Of a stretch of 64,000 nucleotides of DNA, positions 25,301-35,522 are shown in pieces (the stretch's first letter is position 1; the number at the start of each line of letters is the position of its first letter). The translations under genes were made by a program, and so were the position numbers. This DNA is from Lasioglossum baleicum (lineage: Eukaryota > Arthropoda > Insecta > Hymenoptera > Halictidae). The notes below the pieces were generated by a model. That model was not told the origin of the DNA. It was given only the letters and a program-made list of their open reading frames with translations, and made no database searches. The stretch spans positions 7,068,001-7,132,000 of the forward strand of contig NC_134943.1 of the NCBI RefSeq assembly GCF_051020765.1, read 5' to 3'.

Positions 25301-25524
25301 CTCGCATCCAGCGCGGTATCACGAAATACCGGACAAGCGGCTCCTGTAATGGCTCCTGGGGACGTTTATCAGGGAAATCGCTGCCGGAGAACTCGCCTAA
25401 TCAGTCCGGGTTAGGACCACGGTAATTTCGTTAATGAGACTCGTCGGTTAACGAGTTCGTATATTTTTACAATCTGCCGATATGGCACAATTCATAATAC
25501 GTTCAGATTTTCTTGAAGCTAAAT
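22359..25524. other. Long stretch without a recognised gene
   Basis: The longest frame is 178 codons (23649..24185) with no recognisable domain. Apart from the TTAA-flanked candidate at 23232..23341, no repeats or RNA genes were identified. Confidence 0.5.
23232..23341. mobile_element. Possible TTAA-flanked mini-element
   Basis: TTAACAC at 23232 and GTGTTAA ending at 23341 are inverted and flank about 100 bases. This resembles the TTAA targets of piggyBac-like elements, although the inner ends match only loosely. Inside is the perfect palindrome GGTCAC-CT-GTGACC (23256..23269). The sequence could instead be a chance arrangement or part of a larger repeat. Confidence 0.3.
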
Positions 25525-25797
25525 TTTTAACCAATTTCGAAAAAGGAGGAGGTTACTCAATTCGATCTGTATGTGCCTTTTTTCGCTTTTTTTCTATGTA
25601 TGTTCACCGATTACGTCGAGATGGATGGACCAATCGGAACGAAAACTTTTGCATCTTGTAGAGTATGTCTCCCGATTGGTCCCTTGAAAACAACAGCGGT
25701 TTTTATTGCAAATAACCAATAAGACCGAAGAACCATCCTACGGCGTTCTACAAATTCTGCTCGTTCCACTAAAAAGTGTGAAATAAAAAGATTTTAT
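25525..25797. repeat. Repeat-like block with GGAGGAGGTTACTCAATTCG
   Basis: The block runs from a TTTCGAAAAAGGAGGAGG segment through a TATGTATGTTCACCGATTAC segment to CCGATTGGTCCC at about 25683. From memory, this series of words recurs in dispersed repeats of many arthropod genomes; its class is unclear to me. It abuts the foldback element at 25798. A direct repeat (CACTAAAAAGT.TGAAATAA, about 25768 and 25841) joins the two, so they may form one composite element. Confidence 0.4.
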
Positions 25798-26217
25798 AAA
25801 AAAAAATTAAACCGACTTGGAAAAAGCGTACTAACAAAATGCACTAAAAAGTATGAAATAATTTACATTTAATTTATGTGAATACACACAAACTTAAATG
25901 CAATACAATCTTTTCGGAGGCGGCGCAAAATTGAAAATTTTCCAAATGACAGATGCTGCTGATTATGATTTCATTGGAATATGGTGAACTTGGAAATCAA
26001 TAGGTGGGAAGAGAAGATACATTAATATGTGAAAGCATGTAGAAGAATTTAAGGATTTTCGTAATTTGCGGTGTCGAAAATTTTCAATTTTGCGCCGCCT
26101 CCGGAAAGATTGTATTGTATTTAAGTTCGTGTGTATATTCACATAAATTAAATAGAAATTATTTCATACCTTTTAGTGCAATTTTTAGTGCGTTTCAAAG
26201 TCGGTTTAATTTTTTAT
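25798..26217. mobile_element. 420-bp foldback MITE
   Basis: The left arm (25798..25942) and right arm (26076..26217) are reverse complements over about 142 bases with modest divergence. Both start with a poly-A run followed by TTAAACCGACTT and end in GGCGGCGCAAAATTGAAAATTTTC. The spacer (25943..26075) is unpaired and non-coding. I could not identify a clear target duplication, so the superfamily is left open. Confidence 0.8.
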
Positions 26218-26230
26218 TGTGCACAATAAA

Positions 26231-26383
26231 AGACTGCAGGGAGGAAAAGTAGTACATATACCTTTTCGGGAAGTAAAATTTCAATGAAAACAGACTTGCT
26301 CAGTTTTGCACATAGATTTTGCAAAGATCTTCGATCGCAGCTGCTCATTAAATTTTCGATAATCGCATAAAATCCGCAGTCTA
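26231..26383. mobile_element. Copy of the CCGCAGTCTA MITE family
   Basis: The right end CATAAAATCCGCAGTCTA matches the family terminus. An inverted counterpart (AGACTGCAGG, 26231) lies about 150 bases upstream, right behind the foldback element. The left end has diverged, so the exact boundary is uncertain. Confidence 0.5.
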
Positions 26384-28121
26384 CCTCGCACCGACGTGGC
26401 ACAGTAATCCAACTAGAAGGTAATGAAATTAGTTGATAACGTTATTAGGATTGCTCGTTAATGCATCAATTAGTGGAGGAAGTATTATAAAAACCGACGT
26501 TCAGTTTATTTTGTTTAGTTGCGAGCTCGTTCGGAGCCACTTAACAAACTAATTGATAGCCTCGGCTTTATGTATTACCGTATCCCCGGGTTCTTCTTGA
26601 TGCGCGGTTCGTTTAATTAAGGTAAGAAAGTCGCGGGGCCCGTCATAGATACAGTCGAGGCAAATGAATTTAATAGCGAACGGATTTGCGAGTCGGTTTG
26701 CTAATTAGGAATAGGCGGTCCATTCGTATCAATTGATTGGAGCGATCGTCCGTCGACAAATCCACCGCAATTCCCAGCCCGGGAAGCATCGGCCTATTTT
26801 CCACCCTGGATTTATAGGGGTGGAATTGTTTTAACGGCGAGGAACAGGTGCGGACAGGTCGGCGACTATGCTTGCAGAGAATTCGTCTTAATTCGCGTTG
26901 GAGAGTTTTCCCCGTGGATCAGGGCCGAGCCGGGATTAGCCCCGGAAAAGCTCCGGTGAATTTATCGCCGAAGACTTCGTTAGCAGGGCCGAGCAAATGA
27001 AAACTTATGCGAACGTCGGGAGTCCGGTCGATAGTATTACGTCGGGGTTACGATCATCGGACCCGTTTAAATTGCTTTTTGTCCTGATTTATCGGCAGCC
27101 GAGCCGTTCGCATGGATACACGCAGCTCTAAATCAATTTCACCGTCCCGCGGAAAACGCTTTGCTGATTGCGGCAGATTCCTTGCGGATGAACTTGCGGT
27201 CTCGGTTTCTCAGATCTCGCGAATTTTTCAAGTCCAAGGAATTTTTGGAGCTATTGAGTTCTTCGAGTTCCTGGCTTCCGAAAGGCCATAGTGTGCTGAA
27301 GTGTGTGAATTTCTAGAAGGCTTAAAGTCTCGTAGAGATTTCATTCTCTCTCTCTCTTTTTGAAGTGAGTTTTACACAAGAAAGAAATCAATCATGTGTT
27401 CCCCGAGATATTTAACGATCCCTTGGTCCCACTGACGATCACAGACGACCCAAGCAGGATCTGTCGGTCGAATCACGACGGGAATAATTCCTCGAGAAGT
27501 CAGCGAGCCACGAAGACATTAAAATCGTTAGACAGCGAGCAGACAGAGGTCGACGTTCCCTGGGCACGAGCGATTCGTCCGGATGACGAGGCGCATTAGC
27601 GAATCAATTGCATCGGCGTGACCGTTCGTGACACAACACTCTCGCCGGCGAAAAAGGTTCGACGATTCACCGAACACGGTGAAAGTGTTGCTGCACCGGT
27701 CGCAGCTGCGCCGTCCGAAAATTGCACTGCAGATCGTATCGTCCGTAAGAATATCCCGGCGGGCCACGGCAACAAAGAGGAGAAAGTCGGTGTTCCCGAG
27801 GGGTGAACGAACCCGTCGCTCTTCGCGCGCAGTTTTTCGAAGTTTTCGGGGACCCCGCAATTATGCACGCAACGGCGATGCCGCGCCGCGCCGCACCGAC
27901 CGCGTGCAATAACGCGGCGTGCTTCCTGCCGGTTCTTCGCGCAAATTCACCGACGACGCTTCAGAGACCCCTCTTCTGCCATTTTTGGGCCCCTGGGGCT
28001 CTGGGGAGAATCAGACTGTGACCACCGCGCGGAATCTCATCCGGCGCTCGTGCAAACGAAGCAACCGGACCATTACCGTAATTTAATGCGTGCTACAGTT
28101 GGATCGCGATAATGGTTAATT
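26384..28121. other. No recognised gene
   Basis: Frames below 115 codons overlap on both strands at 27.4-28.0 kb, where the DNA is GC-rich. No domains or supported exons. A short CT tract lies at about 27344..27358. Confidence 0.5.
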
Positions 28122-29484
28122 GAGCCCCTTAGTTGACAAGTGGCACAAGTCCAAAATTACGAAAAATGAAGTTTTTACAGAAATATTAGTAAGTCTTAAG
28201 ATTACTTGTTTTATTTAACTCATTAACTTGTGTTAATAACATGCAAAGTGTTCAAATAATATTTATGTGTATGTAGTATCGATTTACAGAGAGCATTACC
28301 ATTTCCAATATTAACAGTTTCTGATGCGTATTATAAGAGAAATATGTACTGTTATAATCTCGGTACCCATGACTTACGTGAAAATAAATAATACTTTTAT
28401 GTTTGGGATAAAACTAGCATCTAGAGGATCGCAAGAAATAGCATCATGTTTAGGTAAACCTATTAAATCTGTTGCTGATAATAAAGATAAGATAATTATT
28501 GATAGTGTGATTCTTCTACTGGACAAAATCGTAATATAAAAATAGCTTTGTCTCTGTTAAAATGAGTGCAAAGTGATGATATTGCAGCGAAGGTTATAGA
28601 ACAGAAGTTCTTAATATCAGGACATTCGTTTTTACCGAATGATTCAGATTTTGGATGTGTTGCAGCACGCCATACATCTATTTACATCTATGAAGATTGG
28701 TATCGCTGTATGAAGTTTGTGGTTGATGAAATGAAAAGAAACGAATTTTTTTCAACTAAGCAGCTAGAACGGTCATTAACAAAGCGTAAGAAAAATACAT
28801 GACTACAAACTGTAAATTGGCTCACTATTCAGTGGTTACTATGAACGCGGGGAACAGTTTCATATTTTTTATAAAACTAAGATTTCTGTGGGTGTTGAGT
28901 TTGAAATATTAAATATTCAGGAAAATGCAGGAAATTATAATACAGGAAATTTTCTAATACCAGAAAAACTATAATTCAGAAAAATTTATATCCATCTGTA
29001 TCTGCGGCCAAAAAGAAGGACATGTTAGATTTGCTTAAATTTATCCCTCCAATTCATCATGCATTTTTTCAAACATTAAAGACCGGTACAATTGAAGAAA
29101 CTGGTGAAGAATCCAACAACGAATAAGTTTTTTTAATATATAGTATACACACACGCAGTACTATGTAGTGCATTAAAAATAACATATGTGTAACTTACGA
29201 TTTTTAATACATTAATATGGCGTAAGTCACTTTCTCACAAAAAAGTGGTATCACAATTTAGTACAATAATGGCACTTCATTATTCGTTACGTTACTGTTT
29301 GATTACTATTGAAAAAAGTATGAATTTTATTTTAAGTTATAATGACATAATTACTATTCTTTCGCTTTATGTGGTTACAATAAACTTACATTGTGTATTT
29401 AATTTTTTGTACGATATTACACGAAAGTCCAATTTCTACAATACTAAGAAAAAGGACTTAATTTACTTGTCAACTAAGTGGCTC
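28122..29484 (+). mobile_element. 1.36-kb inverted-repeat DNA transposon carrying a DUF7869-like remnant
   Basis: The left end GAGCCCCTTAGTTGACAAGT (28122..28141) and the right end, read on the other strand, GAGCCACTTAGTTGACAAGT (29484..29465), agree at 19 of 20 positions. After a short unlike segment both continue with AAGTCC. The interior (68-70% AT by eye) holds the broken gene at 28324..29126. A target duplication is not obvious. The symmetrical placement of the ends around the remnant suggests that this is a unit-length, or internally shortened, DNA transposon. Confidence 0.75.
28324..29126 (+). pseudogene. Broken DUF7869-like protein gene (putative transposase)
   Basis: Several pieces in different frames fit, in order, the C-terminal half of a family of insect proteins that I recall as DUF7869-containing. 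The pieces are IKLASRGSQEIASCL (about 28408..28452), TGQNRNIKIALSLLK (about 28518..28562), LISGHSFLPNDSDFG (about 28609..28653), WYRCMKFVVDEMKRNEFFS (about 28697..28755), VNWLTIQW (about 28814) and a C-terminus with LLKFIPPIHHAFFQ ending at TAA 29124..29126. At least one frameshift (about 28510) and one stop (28563) interrupt the frame between them, with more damage between 28830 and 28990. The N-terminal half is missing. The conserved His/Asp context (GHSFLPNDSDFG) resembles a catalytic motif, but I cannot prove the chemistry. Confidence 0.65.
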
Positions 29485-29644
29485 GGTATTTCCCTGTCGA
29501 TCGCCCGCCACTTGTCACCTGCTCTCGATTCTGTAATTGGATGAGGAAATGATCCTGGCCTTGAATTCTGTTCTTTGAGATGTTATAAAAATTATTGTCT
29601 TCTGTTAAGCACTTGGTGTACACTTCTTTTTCAGTCGATGGCGT

Positions 29645-29920
29645 TTAAGCAAACACCTCGAAGTGTATCGCAAACGTGGTTGCCATCAGCAGCATCGAAC
29701 CCAGACTAAGTACAGCGATCATCGTGCCCGTTTCTGATATGTGTGCCCGATTAGGGGTTTGAGGTAGAAGTTGATTTTCTCCTAGCAAGACGATAAAATT
29801 CAACACATCCGGAGAGATTCGACGACAGTCTGAAACGCTCCACTGATCCACATTACGACGGTCATGGATCGTGCACAATGCGATAACGTCGTCGTATACA
29901 CGGTGCATCGCACGATGCAT
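29645..29920 (-). other. 91-codon open frame with a C-terminal hydrophobic segment, uncertain
   Basis: On the minus strand an ATG-started frame ends in a 25-residue hydrophobic stretch beginning MIAVLSLGSMLLMATTFAI. A CAG lies just upstream of that stretch (CACATATCAG), so it could be a terminal exon of a membrane protein, but the polypyrimidine tract is poor. I do not recognise the protein. It lies just outside the 28122..29484 transposon and may be chance. Confidence 0.2.
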
Positions 29921-31210
29921 CGGCGCGTCAATGCGCGGCGATAACGAGCGGGTGGCGTGACTCGGTGCTCCCCGATAATAATTTAGTGGTTAGCAGCGCG
30001 ATCGCAGTACTTTGTCAAAGATGCTCGGTAATAGAGCAATCTAGCTAGACCGAAACTATCTTGTGAACCGTGCTGTTACGACGACAACGACCGTGGGGCG
30101 ATTAAGTGAATCGTGACGTTATAGTGACAGCGAATCAGCTTGCTCGACGATCTGATGCACCGAGTGATATCTCGGTGACGATACAGGCCGGCTTCTGATG
30201 CGAAATTATGCGTGCATCAAAAACGTGACAGCTGAAACACACTATCCGTGCGGTCTGCATGCAGTTAGGCGAGTGCAAGTGTCATCCTGCGTGAAACGCG
30301 ATTCTTTATCGTGAACTGCACTGTATGTATATTTGTGAAATTTAGCATGACTATTTCTTGTGGTTCACCGTGTATATTAATTTAGTAATGTGACACATCG
30401 TTGTTCAATTCCTCGCGACCAAATTTTTACTGTCACTTTCATTTTCGCTCGTAAATAAAAAATAAGAAACAGGGGAACAATGGCGAAGTGTCCAGAGGGT
30501 TTCGGCAGTAACAGCCCGCAGCGAACCGCAAGTTCCCGGAGCCACGACCTCCAAATCACTCCATCAAAGAAACTCGGCAAGTTCCCCGGTTCGCGAAAAT
30601 GGCCCCTGAGGTCGACTCCCGAAAACTTTCTGCAACCTCTAATGGCAGAAGTCGGCCAGGATTTCGGGTTCTCCCCTCTTCCTCTCTGTCGCGAAAAACT
30701 ATGGGGGGGAGTAGGTATACTGGCTGTACGGTCCCACGAGACCTCATCGAACTGACACCGATTGCCCATGATTTTGCTATCGAAACAGCAAGCTCGGAAT
30801 TCTCGTGAGTCAGGATTATGGATGACCGAGCGAATCCGTTCTCTGCTTTCCGGATTCTGGCTTGTTTGTTAACCGTTAGTTGTGTCAATAATTATTTGGA
30901 ATGCGTGGACGATGTTGGTGAATGGTGGCAATGACGAAATACAAACAGGGATTGAACATGAAGAAGGTGTACTGATTAGTCTGGGAATATGGGAATATTT
31001 TATTCTGTGCAGGGAGGTGTGTGCATTTGGGTAACAGAATTTCTATACCCACAAACATATTGCTGGCTGAGTCAGGTTTGCCATTGATTCACGAACGTTA
31101 TAAAAGAGCAAGGCTTGATGAAAGGGAAAATATTTTCCAACCATTATTATACTGGAAGGTGTAAGCCATGGTTTAAGTTTAAACATGAACGTCTTTCACG
31201 ATAATTTATT
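29921..31210. other. No recognised gene
   Basis: Frames up to 130 codons overlap on both strands at 30.4-30.9 kb without domains. The sequence at 29.95-30.35 kb resembles a non-coding leader (many short ATG frames), but no promoter elements could be placed. Confidence 0.45.
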
Positions 31211-31530
31211 GTAACTATTAATCGGTGCGGAGCCGTTCATTATAGCCTTAAAGTGTCTCTATTTCGTGTAGGAATTATTAGTGACTCGAAGTGCGAGTGC
31301 GGACACAGCAGCCAGGATATCAATCATATTGTTTGGCAATGTAGCCTCTCGATTTGCTGCGATCTAAGCTCAGAAACATTAGTTGCCCGACCCGACATTA
31401 AATCTTGTTTGCTCATTTTTAATTTCTTAACAAACTGTAAACTACGAATTTAATTTGATTTAATGTAGAAGATGTATGTATGAATACGTATATACTATAC
31501 TGTAATTTACCTCAGCTTAATAAAAAAATA
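31211..31530 (+). mobile_element. 3' end of a non-LTR retrotransposon (LINE)
   Basis: The fragment comprises the C-terminal zinc-knuckle region of ORF2 (listed separately), its stop at 31451..31453, a short AT-rich 3' UTR and an A-rich stretch (AATAAAAAAATAAT, about 31519..31532). It fits a 5'-truncated LINE insertion. The R1/I-type assignment is from motif memory. No target duplication could be delimited. Confidence 0.55.
31220..31453 (+). pseudogene. LINE ORF2 C-terminus with CCHC-type motif
   Basis: The frame from 31220 to the stop at 31453 reads through a SLFRVGIISDSKCECGHS segment followed by HIVWQC, giving the C-x-C-x(n)-H-x(4)-C arrangement typical of the region after the RNase H or RT domain in R1/I-like LINE proteins. 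It ends with FLTNCKLRI, a common tail in that family. The polymerase domain is absent upstream. It has no start codon of its own and is a 5'-truncated remnant. Confidence 0.6.
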
Positions 31531-33988
31531 ATGTGTGAATTGATAAGACATATCGAACGTGAAAATTTGCAAAACGACTATGTTTATCTAGACTGCTCGA
31601 GAATGAGCCGAATGAGAGCGTCGGAATTGGACCAGGAAATGTGTCCCCTTGTCAATGCGCAGCTGTCGATTATGCAAGAGTTATAATGGCGACGTGACGT
31701 ACTAAATCTGTGAATAATTGCGAAGAAGATAGTGATCGATAGCGGCGAGTCGGTTGATAAATGTGCGATCGGCGGCGGTCTGTACGAGGGAGAGTAACCT
31801 GTCGGCGAGTTCGATGGCTCAATCTGTTAGAGTACTCCGAGATCCATCCGACGAAGACATTCCGATCGACGTTAGGGGGTCCTGGTACAGCTCCTCGAAG
31901 CTTCGCGTTCGTCTTCGATCGAGAGATCATTCGGTGAACATCGAGTGCAGCAACTTTTGCCGCGTCCTGTACAAGCTTCGAACGCGACGATAAATAAACA
32001 CGTCCGTGCAACAAACGCCGTAGGCGTGGCTCGCGACGTATCCGCTCGCAAATAAACCGGTAATACCCCCGCTCCATCTACGACGAACGATCGATTCAAT
32101 TAAAATTGGCGATCGGACGGTTTTACAACGCGTCCGATGATCTCGATCTTGCCGACCCCTGTCCGGATGCGAAACATACTTCGAAAAATTGATAGACCCT
32201 CGCCGGCTGACGCAGTATCCGTCAAACTTAATCTTAATCTCACAATCTTTATGTCAATTTGACATATTTTTGTTGGAATACATTTTCAAAAGAAAAGTAA
32301 TCCGGTGACAATTTTGAAAATGCTTTTTTGTCGATCGAAGCTCCCCGAAATTTTTGCTTGTGCGAGGCTGAGGTAATGATCGTCGGATCGATCAACGGCT
32401 GGGAGATAAGTTGTTCGATCGTGGAGGAAATAAAACGTACGCGGGCCGCCGGCGGAATTGTTCCGCGACCGTCGATCAGATCCATTGTTCGCGTCACGTC
32501 CGCGGCATTCCGCGCGTTAAAGAAGATTACCCGGGCCCCCGGATCGTTCGTCGGGAAAAAATGGCTCGCTTACGATCGCGAGGCACGTTACGCGTCTCTC
32601 GAGGAGCCCCGTAATAAAAACGGGCTCGTATCTGGCCGGGGCCGTTACTCCAACCCTCGTAAAAATCGCCGTGACCGATCAGCCGGCCACGTTTTCAATG
32701 AAAACCGCTCGGCGGAGGTCGCGACCCGCGACTCCGCTTCGCTACCTCCTTCTCCGTTTCCATCCTGTTACCCTCCGCGATCTTTTATTTTCACAGGACT
32801 GTTCCAGCCAGCTCCCAGGGCTCCCTTTTTTTTTACAGTTGGGCCCGCACGGATAGTCCTACGATCTTTTATTTCTTCGATGCGCGACCGGATCCTCCCG
32901 GGATCCAACCCGATTTCGGCGTAACTCTTCTCATCGTAATGGTTCCACTCTTCCGAGGAATTCCGCCAGAGTTTCGAGAGTTTATCTGATCGGGATTTAA
33001 TCGTTATAGAGTGCTATAGTCGCTGGGTCTCGGCGGAGGCCTGTTTTATTGACACTTTTAGCGATTGGTTTCGCTCGAGTTGAGTTTTCATTTTACGCGC
33101 CGAGACCGAAGCTTGGTGATGGCGATTCCGATTAAACCGGGGGCTTTTATATGAATTTACAAATTTATTTGTGTCGTCAAACATTGCCACAATGAGAGGT
33201 AAAATAGAATATTGTGGAATGACGTTTTTCTTGGCGCCATCGGCCTTGACCGTGTAAGCTCGATCGGAACCACGAGAATTTTCATTTTCATTTAACTTTT
33301 ATTGACATTCGCAGGTGCCCCTGCTGCATCCAAATCGGTCCCCGTCAAGCTATAAAAGGAGATTCGACAGTTTTTGATATTTCGCAAGGATCATGCGGGT
33401 TTCTAGTTGCCGGTATAGCGCATAGGGGCTGAAAGGGTTCGAGAAAGGATGACTCTGGTCTCGTACCGAGAGGATGATCCGGCGATAGGGTACCCGCGAA
33501 ACTGCCAATAACTTACAATCACTCGGCGTTCCGTCGTCAGGCTGTAAGCTATGCGGGTATCCCTGCAGCAGCCATAATTCACAATCAGCCTCCATTAGCG
33601 TGCGCTAGCTGCATGGGAACCTCTTGTTTACGAGTATCGAATGTGTCCGCGTTCGCGACGCGTAACGAGCGCCTTCTGTTTGAGTAAAAAGACGAGAGAT
33701 AAAGCAGCTCGGCACGTTTATTCGTCGAAAGTACGGTATCGCCTCGTTATCGCCACTCGCCGATCACTGACACTCGTCCTAGAGCCCTCTAGCCGATTCC
33801 ATCTCAAAATTACACAGGTTTACGGAGCAGTAAAGCTGACTACCTCACATTACTTTATAAAAAGAACAAAAATGTGTCTACCCAAATTTTTAGCAATTTT
33901 TAAAAATAATATATGCTCAAAGAAATAAATTTTCTGAATACTTTCAATAATCGTAAATCAAGAATAAGTTCGAACGTATTCAATTTTT
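31531..33988. other. No recognised gene
   Basis: Frames up to 198 codons (32328..32924) occur in GC-rich DNA and carry no recognisable domain. No repeats identified. Confidence 0.5.
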
Positions 33989-34053
33989 ATGCGATTTCTG
34001 TCTCTTGCAATTGATGCGGAACATTTTTATTTTGCATGAAGATCCGCAGTCTA
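33989..34053 (+). mobile_element. Right-end copy of the CCGCAGTCTA MITE family
   Basis: About 65 bases match the right part of the nested element at 21507..21707: TCTTGCAATTGATGCGGAAC, then TTTTTATTTTGCATGAAGAT, then CCGCAGTCTA. No left terminus is visible. Confidence 0.65.
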
Positions 34054-34771
34054 GTTATTAGAAAAATGATTATGCAGAAGAAATTTAGACCACCAGTAGA
34101 AGAACAAAATAAAGTGTATATTCGATAGGAATTAAGTTAACAGAGAACGGTAATTGGGGAGAATGTTGAAGAGTGAGCGTTGTTGAGGAAACAGGCAGCA
34201 CTGAAATGATTTCTACCAGCTCGCAGAAGGCACAGCCAGTTTCCAAGAGGAGTCTGCGAGCAGCGACTGTACCGGGAGCCGACAAAAAGGTCGCGGTCGT
34301 GCTCGGAGGTGGTTGTTTTGTCTGTGGGAGGTTGACTGCGCCGTCTGGTTCTGGCGTTTGTGTTGGTATCCGTGTGCCCGATGGAACGCTTCGAGCAAAA
34401 GCAGCTCGGGATCGAGGTCACGGGCTCTCGGTTACGTAACACGAACAGCAGGAGTAAGCTCGGCGAGAATCGCGAGCCTGTTCGATGACGCACACCCAGG
34501 ATTCGATCCTGCGGTTTCTGTTGGCTCCTCTTACTCCTGGGACACGGTACTGCCTCGGTAACAGACACCGAGATCCTGCAGGATCTCCTATACACATTCT
34601 TTTCTACTTCACCTTGCAGCTGCACTGTGTTCCAAAAAATAACATGGTCATCGGGAGTGCATTCAAACAATACATTTTACAATTAACATTTTCTTAAATA
34701 GATTCCCCAGCACGCTTCTTCACATCAGGCAGTCTCAAGTGTAATCTTAGGTAGTCTCACAAGGGAAGGGC
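34054..34771. other. No recognised gene
   Basis: Frames up to 177 codons on the minus strand (34137..34670) overlap plus-strand frames and have no recognisable domain. Confidence 0.45.
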
Positions 34772-35096
34772 CAGAGTTGGGCATTAATCGATATTAAAAT
34801 TTTAATCAGGATTGATTGATTAATGCTTACAATTGAAAAAAGAAATCGAAAAATCGACCATTGATTCAATCGATTGATGAAGTTAATCGTTATTAATCAA
34901 TTATCCGATTAATAATCGTTAATCGCAATTAACGACTAAAGTAGAAATTTAATCGTTAACCGCAATTAACGATTAATAAGTATTTAATCATTAACCGCAA
35001 TTAACGACTAAACTAGGAGATTAATTGTTAATTGCGATTAACGATTGAAGTAGAAATTTAGTCGTCAATCGTTGATTAAATTTTTGCTCAATTCTG
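34772..35096. mobile_element. hAT-type MITE filled with tandem repeats
   Basis: The ends CAGAGTTGGGCA (34772..34783) and, inverted, CAGAATTGAGCA (35096..35085) match at 10 of 12 positions and have the CAG...GGCA look of hAT termini. The 8 bases outside each end (GGAAGGGC and AGAAGGAC) agree at 6 of 8, consistent with an aged 8-bp target duplication. The interior contains at least four AT-rich units of the type GTTAAYCGCAATTAACGAYTA (about 34918, 34954, 34989, 35027), period about 36 bases, each nearly palindromic. It is non-coding. Confidence 0.75.
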
Positions 35097-35204
35097 AGAA
35101 GGACCCCAAGTGTCCGACTTCTATTTTGATAATTTTTTGTGAGACGATGGTATATGGATCCCTACTGATGTCTGCAAAATATTAGGTGTAGTTGCTCAAT
35201 AGTT

Positions 35205-35522
35205 TTAAAAGTATAAACAATTAAATTTCATACCTTGTTGATATGGAATGATTTGCAGCTCAAGTTTTCGAAGTTCCATTAGTTGAAGAGACGCGTGCGG
35301 ATGGGCTTCAAAATAACTCAGCACTAATATTGCCTTGTCTTCATTTGTGACGGGTTTACTGCGACTAGGATATTTCCCATCAGGAAATTTACCACGTAAA
35401 GGCAATGATTTTGTAAGATAACGGAACGTTTCTCTAGAAGGACAAATCCTATTTGTTCGACAAACAATATTCCAGAAGCGTCTCAGTATTTCCTGTGAAA
35501 GTTGCTTTGATATTAATGAGCT
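35205..35522 (-). pseudogene. DUF4817-like helix-turn-helix transposase fragment
   Basis: On the minus strand an uninterrupted frame contains FRYLTKSLPLRGKFPDGKYP and then VTNEDKAILVLSYFEAHPHA. This resembles the N-terminal DNA-binding region (DUF4817 type) of mariner-related transposases common in ants and wasps. After HASLQL the match fades, perhaps through a frameshift, and a stop follows at about 35203. The frame is flanked by a good acceptor (TTTTGTAGTCTTCCAG, ending 35523) and a fair donor (CAACAAG|GTATGA at 35233), so it could be an exon. I lean to a decayed transposon fragment. Confidence 0.45.

Noticed and set aside
32328..32924. 198-codon open frame on the plus strand
   Set aside because: No domain, basic and low-complexity composition, GC-rich context and overlapping frames; judged a chance frame.
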